A stretch of 64,000 bases of DNA from Haloquadratum walsbyi J07HQW2 (GCF_000415985.1 NZ_KE356561.1:1768629-1832628), one strand, 5' to 3'; counted from the first letter of the stretch, positions 22,022 through 32,716 are shown. The notes: generated by a model from the letters alone, not told the origin. Translations and numbers: made by a program.

Positions 22022-22099
22022 GCCGATATTATTACGCAGTCATCAAAAATTGCATCGGTCCAATCTCACTGGATTGATTTTATATAAAATCTACAGATG

Positions 22100-22141
22100 A
22101 ACAAGTCGAGTGGCTCGGGGCTTGTCCCCGAGGTCCCTCAC
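22100..22141 (+). mobile_element. Solo right-end scar resembling the right end of the 55.6 kb element
   Basis: tggctcggggcttgtccccgaggtccctcactagtatctgat vs reverse complement of 55.57-55.62 kb gcttggggcttgtccccggaggtacttcactatctgat; 13-nt identical core GGGGCTTGTCCCC. Confidence 0.5.
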
Positions 22142-22262
22142 TAGTATCTGATTTCAGTCGCACTCATCAGCGCTACAGAGTAAGAATGATCAATATATTC
22201 TGCAATTTAAATGACGATCAGCGGCGTGTCTGTATGATTATGTTGATTTAATTTCAGATGAA

Positions 22263-23513
22263 TTACTCTACAACCGCCTCCATTGGCTCAAGATCGTCAA
22301 CTTCGAAGTCTTCTTTCATCAATATATCACGTTGACCAGAGACAATGCGACGTTCTCGCATCAGTTGTTTGTATTTTGACTGTGGGGAGAGATCACCGAT
22401 GAGAACACCACCGACAATCCGCCCATCTTTGAACGCTAACCGTCGCCACTCAGTATCAGAGTGCTTTCTTTCGGCAGTGTCATCACCGAGGGTTGGATGC
22501 CCAAAGGAGAGAAATGGGAAATCAAAGTGAGTGATCGAATAGGTTGAGACCCACTCAAATGGCTCTGAGTTGTATTCGACCATATTCTTCGCTGCGATTG
22601 CGCCTTGTTCCTTTGCGGATCCCCACGCACCATTCCGTCCACGCTCTCCGAGGATTCGGTCATAGAACCGTGTGATATCACCTGCAGCAAAGACATCCTC
22701 ATGATTTGTCTGCATGTATTCATCGACAATAATGCCATCGTCACACTCGATAGGGGTATTTTGGAGAATCTCAGTATTGAAGTTCAGTCCAATTGCGATG
22801 CCAACGAAATCAGCATCATATTGATCACCATTCGGGTCAACAGCTGCGGTTACGTGCCCAGTATCATCGACCTCAAATCGATCAACTCCTGACTGGAAGA
22901 CAGGCTCAACGTTGCGCTCACAGAGTGCATCATGGATAATCGATGCACCCTGCTCAGAGAGTGCATATCGCCACCAGCGGTCCCCACGCATCAGGTATTT
23001 TCCTTCAACGTTCTGGGCAGCGGTAATGGCTGCAAGATCTATCCCGAGTAATCCTGCTCCGACAACGACAGAACTATGCGCAGACTCAATGTTTGATTTA
23101 ATTTCTCGGGCATCTTGGAATGTCCAGAAATGATGGATTCCATCCATATCAGCATTGTCAACTGGTAATTGCGTTGGCGTCCCGCCTGTCGCAACAAGGA
23201 GTTTGTCCCAGTCGTATGTGTCACCGTGATGTGTCTCAATTGTATGTCCGGTGACATCGATATCAACAACGAGTGTGTTCAATTCAAGATTAATATCTCG
23301 GTCATCGTACCATGACTCATCGTGGATCGAGATTGGTGCTGCTGGTAACTTCCCTTTCGCATACTCTTTGATCAGAATTCGATTATATAACGACTCGCCC
23401 TCATCGGTGAGAACCGTGATGGTAGCTTCAGGTGCCTCCTCGCGAAGTGTCTCAGCGGCAGAGCTTCCTGCAACACCGTCACCAATAATAACGTACGACT
23501 GGGTCATATACAA
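22263..23513 (-). CDS. NAD(P)/FAD-dependent oxidoreductase (pyridine nucleotide-disulfide, nitrite reductase/rubredoxin reductase-like)
   Basis: SYVIIGDGVAGSSAAETLREEAPEATITVLTDE..DWDKLLVATGGTPTQLP..VVVGAGLLGIDLAAITA..DEYMQTNHEDVFAAGDITRF. Confidence 0.88.
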   Translation of the reverse strand: MYMTQSYVIIGDGVAGSSAAETLREEAPEATITVLTDEGESLYNRILIKEYAKGKLPAAPISIHDESWYDDRDINLELNTLVVDIDVTGHTIETHHGDTYDWDKLLVATGGTPTQLPVDNADMDGIHHFWTFQDAREIKSNIESAHSSVVVGAGLLGIDLAAITAAQNVEGKYLMRGDRWWRYALSEQGASIIHDALCERNVEPVFQSGVDRFEVDDTGHVTAAVDPNGDQYDADFVGIAIGLNFNTEILQNTPIECDDGIIVDEYMQTNHEDVFAAGDITRFYDRILGERGRNGAWGSAKEQGAIAAKNMVEYNSEPFEWVSTYSITHFDFPFLSFGHPTLGDDTAERKHSDTEWRRLAFKDGRIVGGVLIGDLSPQSKYKQLMRERRIVSGQRDILMKEDFEVDDLEPMEAVVE

Positions 23514-23814
23514 AATCGTTTGTGTGGAGATTAAAAGTGAATTGCTATCAGGAGTGCACAGGTATTAAGAACGATATTAATACTCATACCAACCTATTAC
23601 ATTCTCTTTAGCAATTCAATTCATTCATTTGAACTGTTGTGGTTTCTCAACGGCAGTGGCTCAATTACGATATCACACATATACTCAGGGTAAAAAGAGA
23701 TATACAATCGAATAAATAAATCATAGTATATTACTTACTCGGCTTCGCCTCGTTCCTTGAGGAAGGAGATTTAGCATGTAAGAATTAAATATTGCTCAAA
23801 CTAATTCATCTGTG

Positions 23815-24423
23815 ATGAAAATCCGTCAGAACATTCGACACTTTGCAGCAAAAAAGGCACTCACAATGCCCATTATTGGTGATATCGCGACTGAAAAGCT
23901 CGTAGCTCTCCATGTCAGTATCTTTGCTAAGAAGGCCGATCCTGAGTATCGTGAGGAACGAGAGCCACATCTTGAGGCATTCTTTGACTGTACGTTTGAG
24001 ACATACGTTCGTGCACTTCAGGAGGGGTTTACCGAGGCAGAAGCCCGGGAAGTCACGCATATTCAAGCGAATTTCGACTTTTATAATCACGGCTGGACGG
24101 AAATGATGGAGTTTCCTGCAGATGAGCTTGAATCACATTATAAGCGGTATGAGACATTCTTTGATCGATATGATATTGATATCGCAAATCCGCTTGGTGA
24201 TTTTAAAACCCAAGACATCGCTGTAGCAGCATCAACTCTAGAGCGGCTTGATAGTCCAGAACATCCACATGCCGAGGGCGGGTTCGCTGATGATATATAT
24301 GTTGAAACTGAATCTGGTGAACTTACTATTGGTGGACAATCGGAGCCAGACAACATCAATGTTGAAGATGCACCTGGATTCCAAGATATTGATACTGACG
24401 CCGATGAGACAACCGAAGCATGA
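23815..24423 (+). CDS. Conserved haloarchaeal protein (DUF6149-like)
   Basis: KIRQNIRHFAAKKALTMPIIGDIATEKLVALHVSIFAKKADPEYREEREPHLEAFFDCTFETYVRALQEGF; start codon 23812 or 23815. Confidence 0.65.
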   Translation: MKIRQNIRHFAAKKALTMPIIGDIATEKLVALHVSIFAKKADPEYREEREPHLEAFFDCTFETYVRALQEGFTEAEAREVTHIQANFDFYNHGWTEMMEFPADELESHYKRYETFFDRYDIDIANPLGDFKTQDIAVAASTLERLDSPEHPHAEGGFADDIYVETESGELTIGGQSEPDNINVEDAPGFQDIDTDADETTEA

Positions 24424-24650
24424 TCTGTGCCACTCACAGAGTGCAATATTCCTGTTTTATTCATTCGTAGATTGGTCTATCATATAGGCAGCGTTGACTG
24501 ATCGGCTGCTGATCTGTGTAAGTAACATACCGGATTAAGATCCTTTATGAGGAAATAATTGCGCTGTGTATGCATTTGGACATATACAAAATATGATAGT
24601 TGCTATATTATCTTACGTAACTCAATTCACCTCATGCTAACAGAATGATA

Positions 24651-26087
24651 TTATGAGCCACCGTCTGGTCGTACTGCAGACGATTCTGTACTTGCCCTGT
24701 GTTTTTGTGTATCATCTGAGCTGAGGCTGCCCTTGATCATATTCTCATTTTCATCAAAGGATTCAATAATACAGTCAGCTGCCTCATATCCAGCAACGAC
24801 GCCGCCGTTCAGCGAGCGCTCCGGATACTGTGCTGCTGAAGCCATTCCAGCATAGTAAATACCGTTACCCACTGCCTCCCCGATATCATATGGGATAACC
24901 AAATCAAGATATCCACGTTCATATATCGGTGCCGCATGAGGATTCCGCGAAATACGGACGCTATTGATGCTCTCTCGATGAAACTGTGGGAACATCGATT
25001 CAATCTCCGCGAGCCATCGTTCTTCTACAATTTCATCATCTGCCTGCCAGAGATCCTCTGTTTGGTCCTGAACGTATGCGGCGACATACATCAGATGGTC
25101 ACCACCGTACCTCTCAGGATCGACAAAATTTGTATGCTCAACAAGGGCTCCAAATGGTGCATCATGTCCAATGTTTAACCAATATGTATCTAGCAGGGAT
25201 TCATCCATACTAATAAGCCCACAAACTGCTCCCTGAAAGTCAATGTCACAAGTATAGCCCGTCAGTGACTCCAGCACATGTGGCATCGTTGCAACGACAG
25301 TCGCATCAACCGGATAGGTTGTCTCTATATTATTATTTGATCCTGCAGTATCGGTAACTGTGAGTGCATTCACAGCGTCGGTCTTTGAGTTGACGCTAAG
25401 ATCGCTCACAGAGGCATTTGTCATGATGTTCTCACGACCAACAGCGTCAATGAGCGCATCAAGTAATACTCCAAACCCACCATCGAAGTAACCAAGTACC
25501 TCTCCCTGTAGCGGGTCGCGCTCACCGCGGAATCGAACACGTCCAAGGAACCATGCGGCTGAAACGTCGTGTTTCCGGTCACCGTATTTTCCATCAAGCA
25601 ATGGATCAACAAAGTTCTCGTATACGCCTGCAGTGGTATGTTTCTCAACAAACTCCTTGACAGTCATGTGCTCATACGCCTCAAGATCATCATACGCATC
25701 CAAATCTGGAATCCCGTTGCGAATATCGACACCAAGGGTCAATAATCCAAGCCTGAATGTATCATATAGGCTTAGATGTGGGTACCTAAGAATCTCCAAA
25801 GGGGTATTGAGTGGATGAACGGTGTCATCAATGTAATATCCGTTTGTGCCGATTCGCCACTCAACACGATCTCCTAATCCCAGTTCCTCTGCAAGCTCGA
25901 CGATTGTTTTCTCGGATTTTGAGAGATGATGATAAAATCGTTCAATCTCGTCACCGGCTGTTTCATACACAGCTGCAAGCCCACCAACTGTCTCTGTGGC
26001 TTCGAACACCTGCACTTCATGTCCTGCCTGTTGCAGTCGATATGCCGCAGCTAATCCAGCAATGCCACCGCCGACGACACCAATCAT
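24651..26087 (-). CDS. NAD(P)/FAD-dependent amine oxidase-like oxidoreductase
   Basis: MIGVVGGGIAGLAAAYRLQQAGHEVQVFEATETVGGLAAVYETAGDEIERFYHHLSKSEKTIVELAEELGLGDRVEW. Confidence 0.88.
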   Translation of the reverse strand: MIGVVGGGIAGLAAAYRLQQAGHEVQVFEATETVGGLAAVYETAGDEIERFYHHLSKSEKTIVELAEELGLGDRVEWRIGTNGYYIDDTVHPLNTPLEILRYPHLSLYDTFRLGLLTLGVDIRNGIPDLDAYDDLEAYEHMTVKEFVEKHTTAGVYENFVDPLLDGKYGDRKHDVSAAWFLGRVRFRGERDPLQGEVLGYFDGGFGVLLDALIDAVGRENIMTNASVSDLSVNSKTDAVNALTVTDTAGSNNNIETTYPVDATVVATMPHVLESLTGYTCDIDFQGAVCGLISMDESLLDTYWLNIGHDAPFGALVEHTNFVDPERYGGDHLMYVAAYVQDQTEDLWQADDEIVEERWLAEIESMFPQFHRESINSVRISRNPHAAPIYERGYLDLVIPYDIGEAVGNGIYYAGMASAAQYPERSLNGGVVAGYEAADCIIESFDENENMIKGSLSSDDTQKHRASTESSAVRPDGGS

Positions 26088-26309
26088 AGTAGTTATTATT
26101 CAATTGTCTACAAAGTGTGTTGCGCTTAAATGAGCACTGTGTCTGACGTTATTACTGTACTATGTAATCTCTATGACGTGATTTTCAGACAGTCATAGTA
26201 ATCAGTTACAGGTATATTGTACAAATGAATTTCATATAGTCAAGCGGCGGCACCGGTTTTGCTTGCTCGTTCGCTACCTTTTTATCCGCAGTTTGGCAAT
26301 CTGATTCGT

Positions 26310-27185
26310 ATGGAGACGGTCAGGGCGCCTGCGACAAGTGCGAACCTTGGTAGCGGGTTTGACGTTTTTGGCGTTGCACTTGATCGTCCCGCTGACATTA
26401 TTCGCGTTGAACGCGCTGAAAAGACAACAATTGAGGTAACTGGCGTTGGAAGTCAGTACATTCCAGAGGACCCCCGTTCGAATGTTGTCGGTGCTGTCGC
26501 AAAGGCACTCGATGCTCCTGCACAAATTCAAATCGATAAGGGTGTGCGACCATCCTCAGGACTTGGGTCATCAGCTGCCAGTGCAGCAGCCGCAGCCGTT
26601 GCACTCAATGGACTATATGACCGGGAGCTATCGCGGACAGAACTTGTTCCAATCGCTGCTGAAGGCGAAGCAATCGTTTCTGGTGAAGCGCATGCAGATA
26701 ATGTCGCACCAGCACTGCTGGGCGGATTCACTATTGCTCAAAATAACACTGTTACGACCGTTGATACTAGGATCCCCCTTGTTGCGTGCCTCCCAGAGAT
26801 TGCTGTCTCGACACGAGATGCTCGTCGAGTCGTTCCAGACTCACTAACAATGGAGGAAGCCGTTCATACAGTCGGGTCTGCAGCAACGCTCACTGTTGGG
26901 ATGTGTCAAAGCAACCCAGCGCTGGTAGGAGCAGGGATGGATGAACATGTCGTGACGCCGGCACGAGCAGAATTAGTCACCGGATACGATACTGTTCGTG
27001 AAGCAGCACTGACTGCTGGGGCAACAGGTGTTACCGTTTCAGGGGCAGGTCCTGCGATTCTGGCTGTGTGTGATACAAAAAGACGTCGTGCCGTCGCCGC
27101 AGCGATGGTTGATGCGTTTGAAACTGCTGATGTTAAAGCTCGTGCGTATCAAACATGTGTAAGTACCGGTGCAACGTTATTCTGA
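26310..27185 (+). CDS. thrB: Homoserine kinase
   Basis: METVRAPATSANLGSGFDVFGVALDRPADIIRV..GVRPSSGLGSSAASAAAAAVALNGL (GHMP kinase motif). Confidence 0.93.
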   Translation: METVRAPATSANLGSGFDVFGVALDRPADIIRVERAEKTTIEVTGVGSQYIPEDPRSNVVGAVAKALDAPAQIQIDKGVRPSSGLGSSAASAAAAAVALNGLYDRELSRTELVPIAAEGEAIVSGEAHADNVAPALLGGFTIAQNNTVTTVDTRIPLVACLPEIAVSTRDARRVVPDSLTMEEAVHTVGSAATLTVGMCQSNPALVGAGMDEHVVTPARAELVTGYDTVREAALTAGATGVTVSGAGPAILAVCDTKRRRAVAAAMVDAFETADVKARAYQTCVSTGATLF

Positions 27186-27513
27186 ATTTAATGTTATTAA
27201 TCAGCTGGTGAACATCATCATCGTTCAGATTCCGAGAATATCTAATCAATACAGTCACTCCTGAGGCAAGTGATGTGACACCGGCTTGCCTAATCGAGTT
27301 TGCCAGGAGTTGGGTCTGAGGTTTCTATCAGAATTTCATGTAATATCAGACTATGCAAACTCAAAGAGACTTATTCGTCGTGAAAGTGTGTAGTTTACTT
27401 AACATTTTTCGCTTTGTTTTCACCGTATCAACATTGTATTGTGTGTCCTTCAATGTCTCAGACACTTCTTATATAACTTGCCTCCAGCGGGCTCGTCATG
27501 CGAATGCAGTTGT

Positions 27514-28422
27514 CTATACGCCTCGAGTCTGAAGTTTTTCGCCCTCAGGTAGATCGGCGCTAGCTTCGCCTTTCATTCCCTTGCCAGGATTAGATGCAAT
27601 CTGGGCGAGTTCCTCAGGGTCATCCCAGTTATTGACAGCTTCGACAATCGCCCGACCCATTGCGCGTGGGTTCTCAGCACCGAAGACACCAGATCCGACA
27701 AAAATACCATCGCAGCCATGGTGCATCATTAACGCAGCGTCTGCCGGGGTTGCAATACCACCGGCTGCAAAGTTCACAACAGGGAGACGACCCATTTCGG
27801 AGGTCTCATGCACAAGCTCCGCAGGTGCTTCGTGATCGCGTGCCCATCTTTCACGCTCTTCATGATTTTTTCCAACGAGTTCACGGATTGAACTTTTGAT
27901 ATTTCTCTGGTGACGAACTGCTTGATTCACATCACCAGTTCCAGCTTCACCCTTCGTCCGGATCATTGCTGCCCCTTCGTCGATCCGGCGGAGTGCTTCC
28001 TGGAGATTCCGTGCACCACAGACAAATGGTGAGGTAAAGTGGCGTTTATCGATGTGATATCGATCATCAGCCGGCGTGAGAACTTCACTTTCATCAATCA
28101 TATCGACTCCAAGAGCCTCAAGAATTTCCGCCTCTTTCGTGTGCCCGATTCGAGATTTTCCCATTGCCGGAATCGAAACTTCATCAATAATTTCAGGAAC
28201 GATATCTGGGTCAGGCATTCGAGCAACGCCACCACGTTTTCGAATATCTGCTGGAACAGATTCAAGAGCCATCACAGCGACTGCACCTGCGTCCTCTGCA
28301 ATTCGCGCCTGTTCGGCGTCAACAACATCCATAATCACGCCACCTTTTTGCATCCGTGCGAACCCGCGTTTCACTAGCTCCGTACCGCGGCGTAATTCAG
28401 AAAGATCAGTCTCTTCGGACAT
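27514..28422 (-). CDS. pdxS: Pyridoxal 5'-phosphate synthase lyase subunit PdxS
   Basis: [84 protein letters not shown]. Confidence 0.96.
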   Translation of the reverse strand: MSEETDLSELRRGTELVKRGFARMQKGGVIMDVVDAEQARIAEDAGAVAVMALESVPADIRKRGGVARMPDPDIVPEIIDEVSIPAMGKSRIGHTKEAEILEALGVDMIDESEVLTPADDRYHIDKRHFTSPFVCGARNLQEALRRIDEGAAMIRTKGEAGTGDVNQAVRHQRNIKSSIRELVGKNHEERERWARDHEAPAELVHETSEMGRLPVVNFAAGGIATPADAALMMHHGCDGIFVGSGVFGAENPRAMGRAIVEAVNNWDDPEELAQIASNPGKGMKGEASADLPEGEKLQTRGV

Positions 28423-28712
28423 ACGTTCGATTATAACCGAACACACTTAAGCAGACTCACTCGTGCGCGCACGCGCGAGGACTGACCCAGCGACCAGATA
28501 ACGCCGAACTAATCTCAGTGTGTGAGTGGTGGAATTCTGTTCTATTCTACGAATACAATTGTAGAGTGGATCTAACTGTAGAGGATCTACTTTTCGGGAA
28601 CAGAAGCGGGAGATTTATTCCATAGAGCTACAGATAGGCGATTATATACTAACATTACCGAGTATACGCTGTAGCTACCACTAAATCTCGGTCACAAATC
28701 ACAGAGTATCAT

Positions 28713-29456
28713 ATGGCTGTATCCGATGCGTTTCGTCGACTCACATCCGATCGGGGACTACCAAGCACAGATTGTCTTCCCTGGTGGCTCTCGCCATTGC
28801 CAAGGTGGCTTGAGAATCTTGGGCTCCGGTTGGTTCCAGTAATAATTGTTATTAATATACTTGGGACAATATTTGGGTTTTGGTACTATGGGTTCCATCC
28901 GATCCCACAAACTGACCCACTTATTACATGGCAGTTTGCAAGCGAACCAGTCATCATGTGGCCGTTTGTTCCTGATAGTCCACTTGCAACGTTATTCATC
29001 GCGCTTGCGTTTCTTAGTTGGTGGCGTGGAAAAACAAATGAGTATCTTGCTGCTCTTGCTTTCTTTGGATGTTGGAAGCTTGGGCTATGGACACCATACG
29101 TGCTTACTGTATTTGCGGATGCCTTCTTATCTGTTACAAGAACGCCATTATACGTATTTTTACTCATTAGTCATCTTGGAATGGTTGCCGAAGCGTTTGT
29201 GTTATATCGGATTGCAGACTTTCCTGTCCGGGCTGTGGGTGTCGCAGTCATATGGTACGGATTCAACGATATTGTCGATTACTTCATTCCGATTATAGGT
29301 GACCCACACCATACTGCAATTCCACTCGCAGATACAGCTACTATCGGGAATACAACTGCACTCCATCTCGCGGCTACTGGTGCGGTTGCGCTCACAGTTA
29401 TTGCAACGTTTTTTGCACTGTCAACACATATCTACAAAATTAAAAGTGCTGAATAG
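28713..29456 (+). CDS. DUF1405 domain membrane protein
   Basis: 247 aa polytopic membrane protein; LVPVIIVINILGTIFGFWYYGFHPIPQTDPLITWQFASEPVIMWPFVPDSPLATLFI. Confidence 0.8.
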   Translation: MAVSDAFRRLTSDRGLPSTDCLPWWLSPLPRWLENLGLRLVPVIIVINILGTIFGFWYYGFHPIPQTDPLITWQFASEPVIMWPFVPDSPLATLFIALAFLSWWRGKTNEYLAALAFFGCWKLGLWTPYVLTVFADAFLSVTRTPLYVFLLISHLGMVAEAFVLYRIADFPVRAVGVAVIWYGFNDIVDYFIPIIGDPHHTAIPLADTATIGNTTALHLAATGAVALTVIATFFALSTHIYKIKSAE

Positions 29457-29550
29457 CTGCTACTACGTTTAGTGGTAGTATCGACAACATTTCAGCGAGG
29501 GTCAGAGTGATACAACCTGTGAATTCACCATTATGAAAGAAGAAATTATC

Positions 29551-30504
29551 TCAATTTTGGTATGTATCGGTCTCTGCACGGACCTGTTGTGCAAGGACAT
29601 CATCATCCTCGGCATGTGACCGTACCCAAAGTTGACCAATGTGTGAAAGGCGAGTTCGATACGATTTTCCACGGTCTTCTTGTTCGATATACCCTTTTCC
29701 ACCGGGACCGAGACGGTCAACGTTGTAGATTACTTTTGACCGGAACGAATCAGTATACTCTTCGTTCATATCACGTGCGAGCGTCTCAGCAAGTTCTGAG
29801 ACCGAATCGAATTCCCCGTACTCACCGAGTTCAAACAAAATGATTTCTTCGAACGGCTTGACATTCCGAAATGAAGCGACCGGAAGTTCAATGATATGTC
29901 CACCGTCAACCGGCTTGGCACCAATCGTTGTCCCGCGTTCATCGAATTCCTCAAGCAGATCAGTAGCTGTCTGATACCGCTCACGAATGCGCTCATCGAA
30001 TTCTGTACCATCACCGGCATTGAGAATATCATCAAGAAGTTCCTTCGCAGCACGCACTTCCTCAGCAAGCTCGGTCTCAAGATACTTTTCAGGAGCTGTA
30101 TAATATGTGTGAATCCGATTTCTATCGGCCTGACGTTCAACCATAATTGAATGGGCAGCAGTAGCGTATGCAAACGAAACCGGACGGGGCATTGCTGAGA
30201 CGTTCACCCACACTTCTGCATCCTCGGCAATATTGAGTTGATCGTTGATGAGATCATATGCCTGTTCAAATGCGGCATCATAATCGTAGACATCTGTGAC
30301 AATGACACGGTTCGTGTCGGCTCCTAATAGGTTCTTAAAATCTTTTTCGAGTTTTTCAGAGAGATTTTGAGAATATTCGACATTTGACTCACTACCAATT
30401 GCGCCTTCAAGCAGAATAACGCGGTCGACATCCACTTGATCTCGTATCAGCGGGGCAATCAATCGATCGTAGTCGAATCCAACAGGAACCACGTGTGTCT
30501 GCAT
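29551..30504 (-). CDS. HFX_2341/DUF6293-type regulator: CARF-like N-terminal domain plus C-terminal wHTH
   Basis: MQTHVVPVGFDYDRLIAPLIRDQVDVDRVILLEG..VNVSAMPRPVSFAYATAAHSIMVERQADRNRIHTYYTAPEKYLETELAEEVRAA; C-term FEEIILFELGEYGEFDSVSELAETLARDMNEEYTDSFRSKVIYNVDRLGPGGKGYIEQEDRGKSYRTRLSHIGQLWV. Confidence 0.7.
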   Translation of the reverse strand: MQTHVVPVGFDYDRLIAPLIRDQVDVDRVILLEGAIGSESNVEYSQNLSEKLEKDFKNLLGADTNRVIVTDVYDYDAAFEQAYDLINDQLNIAEDAEVWVNVSAMPRPVSFAYATAAHSIMVERQADRNRIHTYYTAPEKYLETELAEEVRAAKELLDDILNAGDGTEFDERIRERYQTATDLLEEFDERGTTIGAKPVDGGHIIELPVASFRNVKPFEEIILFELGEYGEFDSVSELAETLARDMNEEYTDSFRSKVIYNVDRLGPGGKGYIEQEDRGKSYRTRLSHIGQLWVRSHAEDDDVLAQQVRAETDTYQN

Positions 30505-30690
30505 ATAACCTGATATGATAGAGATGGTGTTACCGTTGTTGGTGCGCTCTCAACTAATACGGATTGGAGTTGCTTGCAATACATAAATGATAACGATCTT
30601 ATGAGTATGAGTTTGGGTGTTGAACCCGTCTACTCACATACGTCATATTGATTTATTAACATGAAAGAAACAATAAGAAACCGTATAGAA

Positions 30691-32205
30691 TCAATCCGCG
30701 CGTGATTGTGACCGTGAGCCAACAGCAAATGCATCGGTTTGTTCATCCGCTCCAGCAGTGGTAATAAGGGAAACAACAACAGTCAACACAAGTGAGAGAA
30801 CCATTCCATACAGTGCAAAGTCCCAGGTTAGATACGTTGACCCAAACACAGTAACTCCGCTGATGATCGTTGAAGGAATAAATACATGTAAGATATAGAA
30901 TACTTGAGCACCAGCAATCCCAGCGAACATTCCCTGTCGCGTTGTCTGTGACCAATATAATGCAATCAACACCGGAAGTGTAAGTTGTGCGAATCCACCA
31001 AATGCGGTATCGCCGATCTCAACAAGGGTACCAGGGCGGAATAGACTGGCAATGAATGTTGCAAGTGCAAATCCAGCAACTCCAAGTCTACCGATCCAGC
31101 CTTCTCGGGTTGTTGACGCGGTAGGATTGATCAGTGGTCGGTAAATATCACGAGTAAGATATGACGACCCAGAAAGGAGCATCGAATCTGATGATGACAT
31201 CATCGCAGCCATAGCACCGGCAACAACGAGTGCAGCAAACCATGCTGGGGTGTACTCGGTCAATAATACGGGGATGACATTTGATCCCGATGGGACAGAA
31301 ACACCTAATCCAGCAGCCCATGATCCAAGTAGAAACGCAGGGACAAAAAGCAACAACACAAGAACCGGCCACAGCGTGAATGAACGTTTCAAGACTTTTG
31401 CATTCTCTGCAACAAAGAATCGCTGGTTAATCTGTGGGAACATGGTAACGCCAAAGGCGATTGTCACTGCTGTTGAAATCATCCATTGTGGGGAGTACAG
31501 TCCACCACCAAGTGAGAGAAACTCTGGTTTTGACGTCGCAAGTGCGGTTGAAACTGAACTCATGCCGCCTGCACTTGACAGCACCCATGCGACAGCAATC
31601 CAGATGACACCAAGCATAAAGATACCTTGAAGTGTGTCGGTCCATGCAACCCCACGAAGCCCTGATGCGGCAACATAAATGATCATAAAGACGGTTATGA
31701 GTGCTGCGCCCGCCCAGTATGGCACTGCGCCGGCAGTGAGTCCAACAAGTGCTTCGCCGGCACCCATCTGTTGTAGCATAATATACGGGAACAACCAAAA
31801 CAGGGACACACCAGCAACAAGATATCGCAGTCGTGCTGAACCAAAGCGATCCCCGAGCATTTCACCGAGTGTCACATATCCGTGGCGTTCGCCAACAAGC
31901 CACTGTCGATAGCCGATAACATACCAAAGGATTGCAAATAAAATCCCATCCATTAGTCCCATGACAAGTATCCATTCGGGACCAGCTCCGTATGTGAGAT
32001 TTGGACCGCCAAAGAAAGTAAACGCTGAAAGAAGCGTTGCAAAGGTTGTAAACAACAGTACAATCGTTCCGAGGGATCGACTAGCAAGGTAGTAATCTTC
32101 GGCATCACTGCCCGTTAGTCGGTAGCCAACAATTCCAACACCAAGAGCAAGAACAAGATATGCAGCAACAATGCCTAGTTCAATACTAATTGCCGATTCA
32201 GCCAT
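30691..32205 (-). CDS. Sodium:solute symporter family (SSS)
   Basis: 504 aa, ~12-13 TM; DYYLASRSLGTIVLLFTTFATLLSAFTFFGGPNLTYGAGPEWI. Confidence 0.9.
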   Translation of the reverse strand: MAESAISIELGIVAAYLVLALGVGIVGYRLTGSDAEDYYLASRSLGTIVLLFTTFATLLSAFTFFGGPNLTYGAGPEWILVMGLMDGILFAILWYVIGYRQWLVGERHGYVTLGEMLGDRFGSARLRYLVAGVSLFWLFPYIMLQQMGAGEALVGLTAGAVPYWAGAALITVFMIIYVAASGLRGVAWTDTLQGIFMLGVIWIAVAWVLSSAGGMSSVSTALATSKPEFLSLGGGLYSPQWMISTAVTIAFGVTMFPQINQRFFVAENAKVLKRSFTLWPVLVLLLFVPAFLLGSWAAGLGVSVPSGSNVIPVLLTEYTPAWFAALVVAGAMAAMMSSSDSMLLSGSSYLTRDIYRPLINPTASTTREGWIGRLGVAGFALATFIASLFRPGTLVEIGDTAFGGFAQLTLPVLIALYWSQTTRQGMFAGIAGAQVFYILHVFIPSTIISGVTVFGSTYLTWDFALYGMVLSLVLTVVVSLITTAGADEQTDAFAVGSRSQSRAD

Positions 32206-32464
32206 CTGTTCGATCCTCCCTCATAGTATCAGGTGATACAGATTGTGTTATTGGAATATCCATACCACGATCCCATGCACTGCGGGTAAATGCTGAAAAT
32301 GCAATCGTCGCAGCACACATCCACCCGATATGCCACCATAACCATACAGGAAGACCCCCTATGATTGCGGTGTTTCCCCATAGGAACCATGGAATGGCGA
32401 ATGTAACGAGGACTGCGAAGACTCCAATCCACGCATAGTCTCTCCACCTGCGGTTCATATACAA
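32198..32464 (-). CDS. DUF3311 small membrane protein, overlapping the symporter start
   Basis: 88 aa, two TM; WIGVFAVLVTFAIPWFLWGNTAIIGGLPVWLWWHIGWMCAATIAFSAF. Confidence 0.75.
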   Translation of the reverse strand: MYMNRRWRDYAWIGVFAVLVTFAIPWFLWGNTAIIGGLPVWLWWHIGWMCAATIAFSAFTRSAWDRGMDIPITQSVSPDTMREDRTDG

Positions 32465-32660
32465 GTATAATTCATTGATATACCTAAATATTGTTCTTCA
32501 AGCTTCTATTGACATTATTGAAAAGATATGTTCTTCAAATGGTAATGGTATCTCAATAAATGGCGCATGGATATGTTCAATTAATATGATAATATCCGCT
32601 GAGAATGCTGTGGTGTACGATATACGACAAGTATTTGCCGCGAGCAAGCCGTATGTAGGC

Positions 32661-32680
32661 ATGTCACAGAGATGTGACAT
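32661..32680. promoter_or_regulatory. Perfect 8-bp inverted repeat upstream of dnaG
   Basis: ATGTCACA-gaga-TGTGACAT, 37 nt upstream of the dnaG ATG. Confidence 0.5.
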
Positions 32681-32716
32681 CACCATATCATCATCCACCC
32701 CTCAGAGGGAATTATC

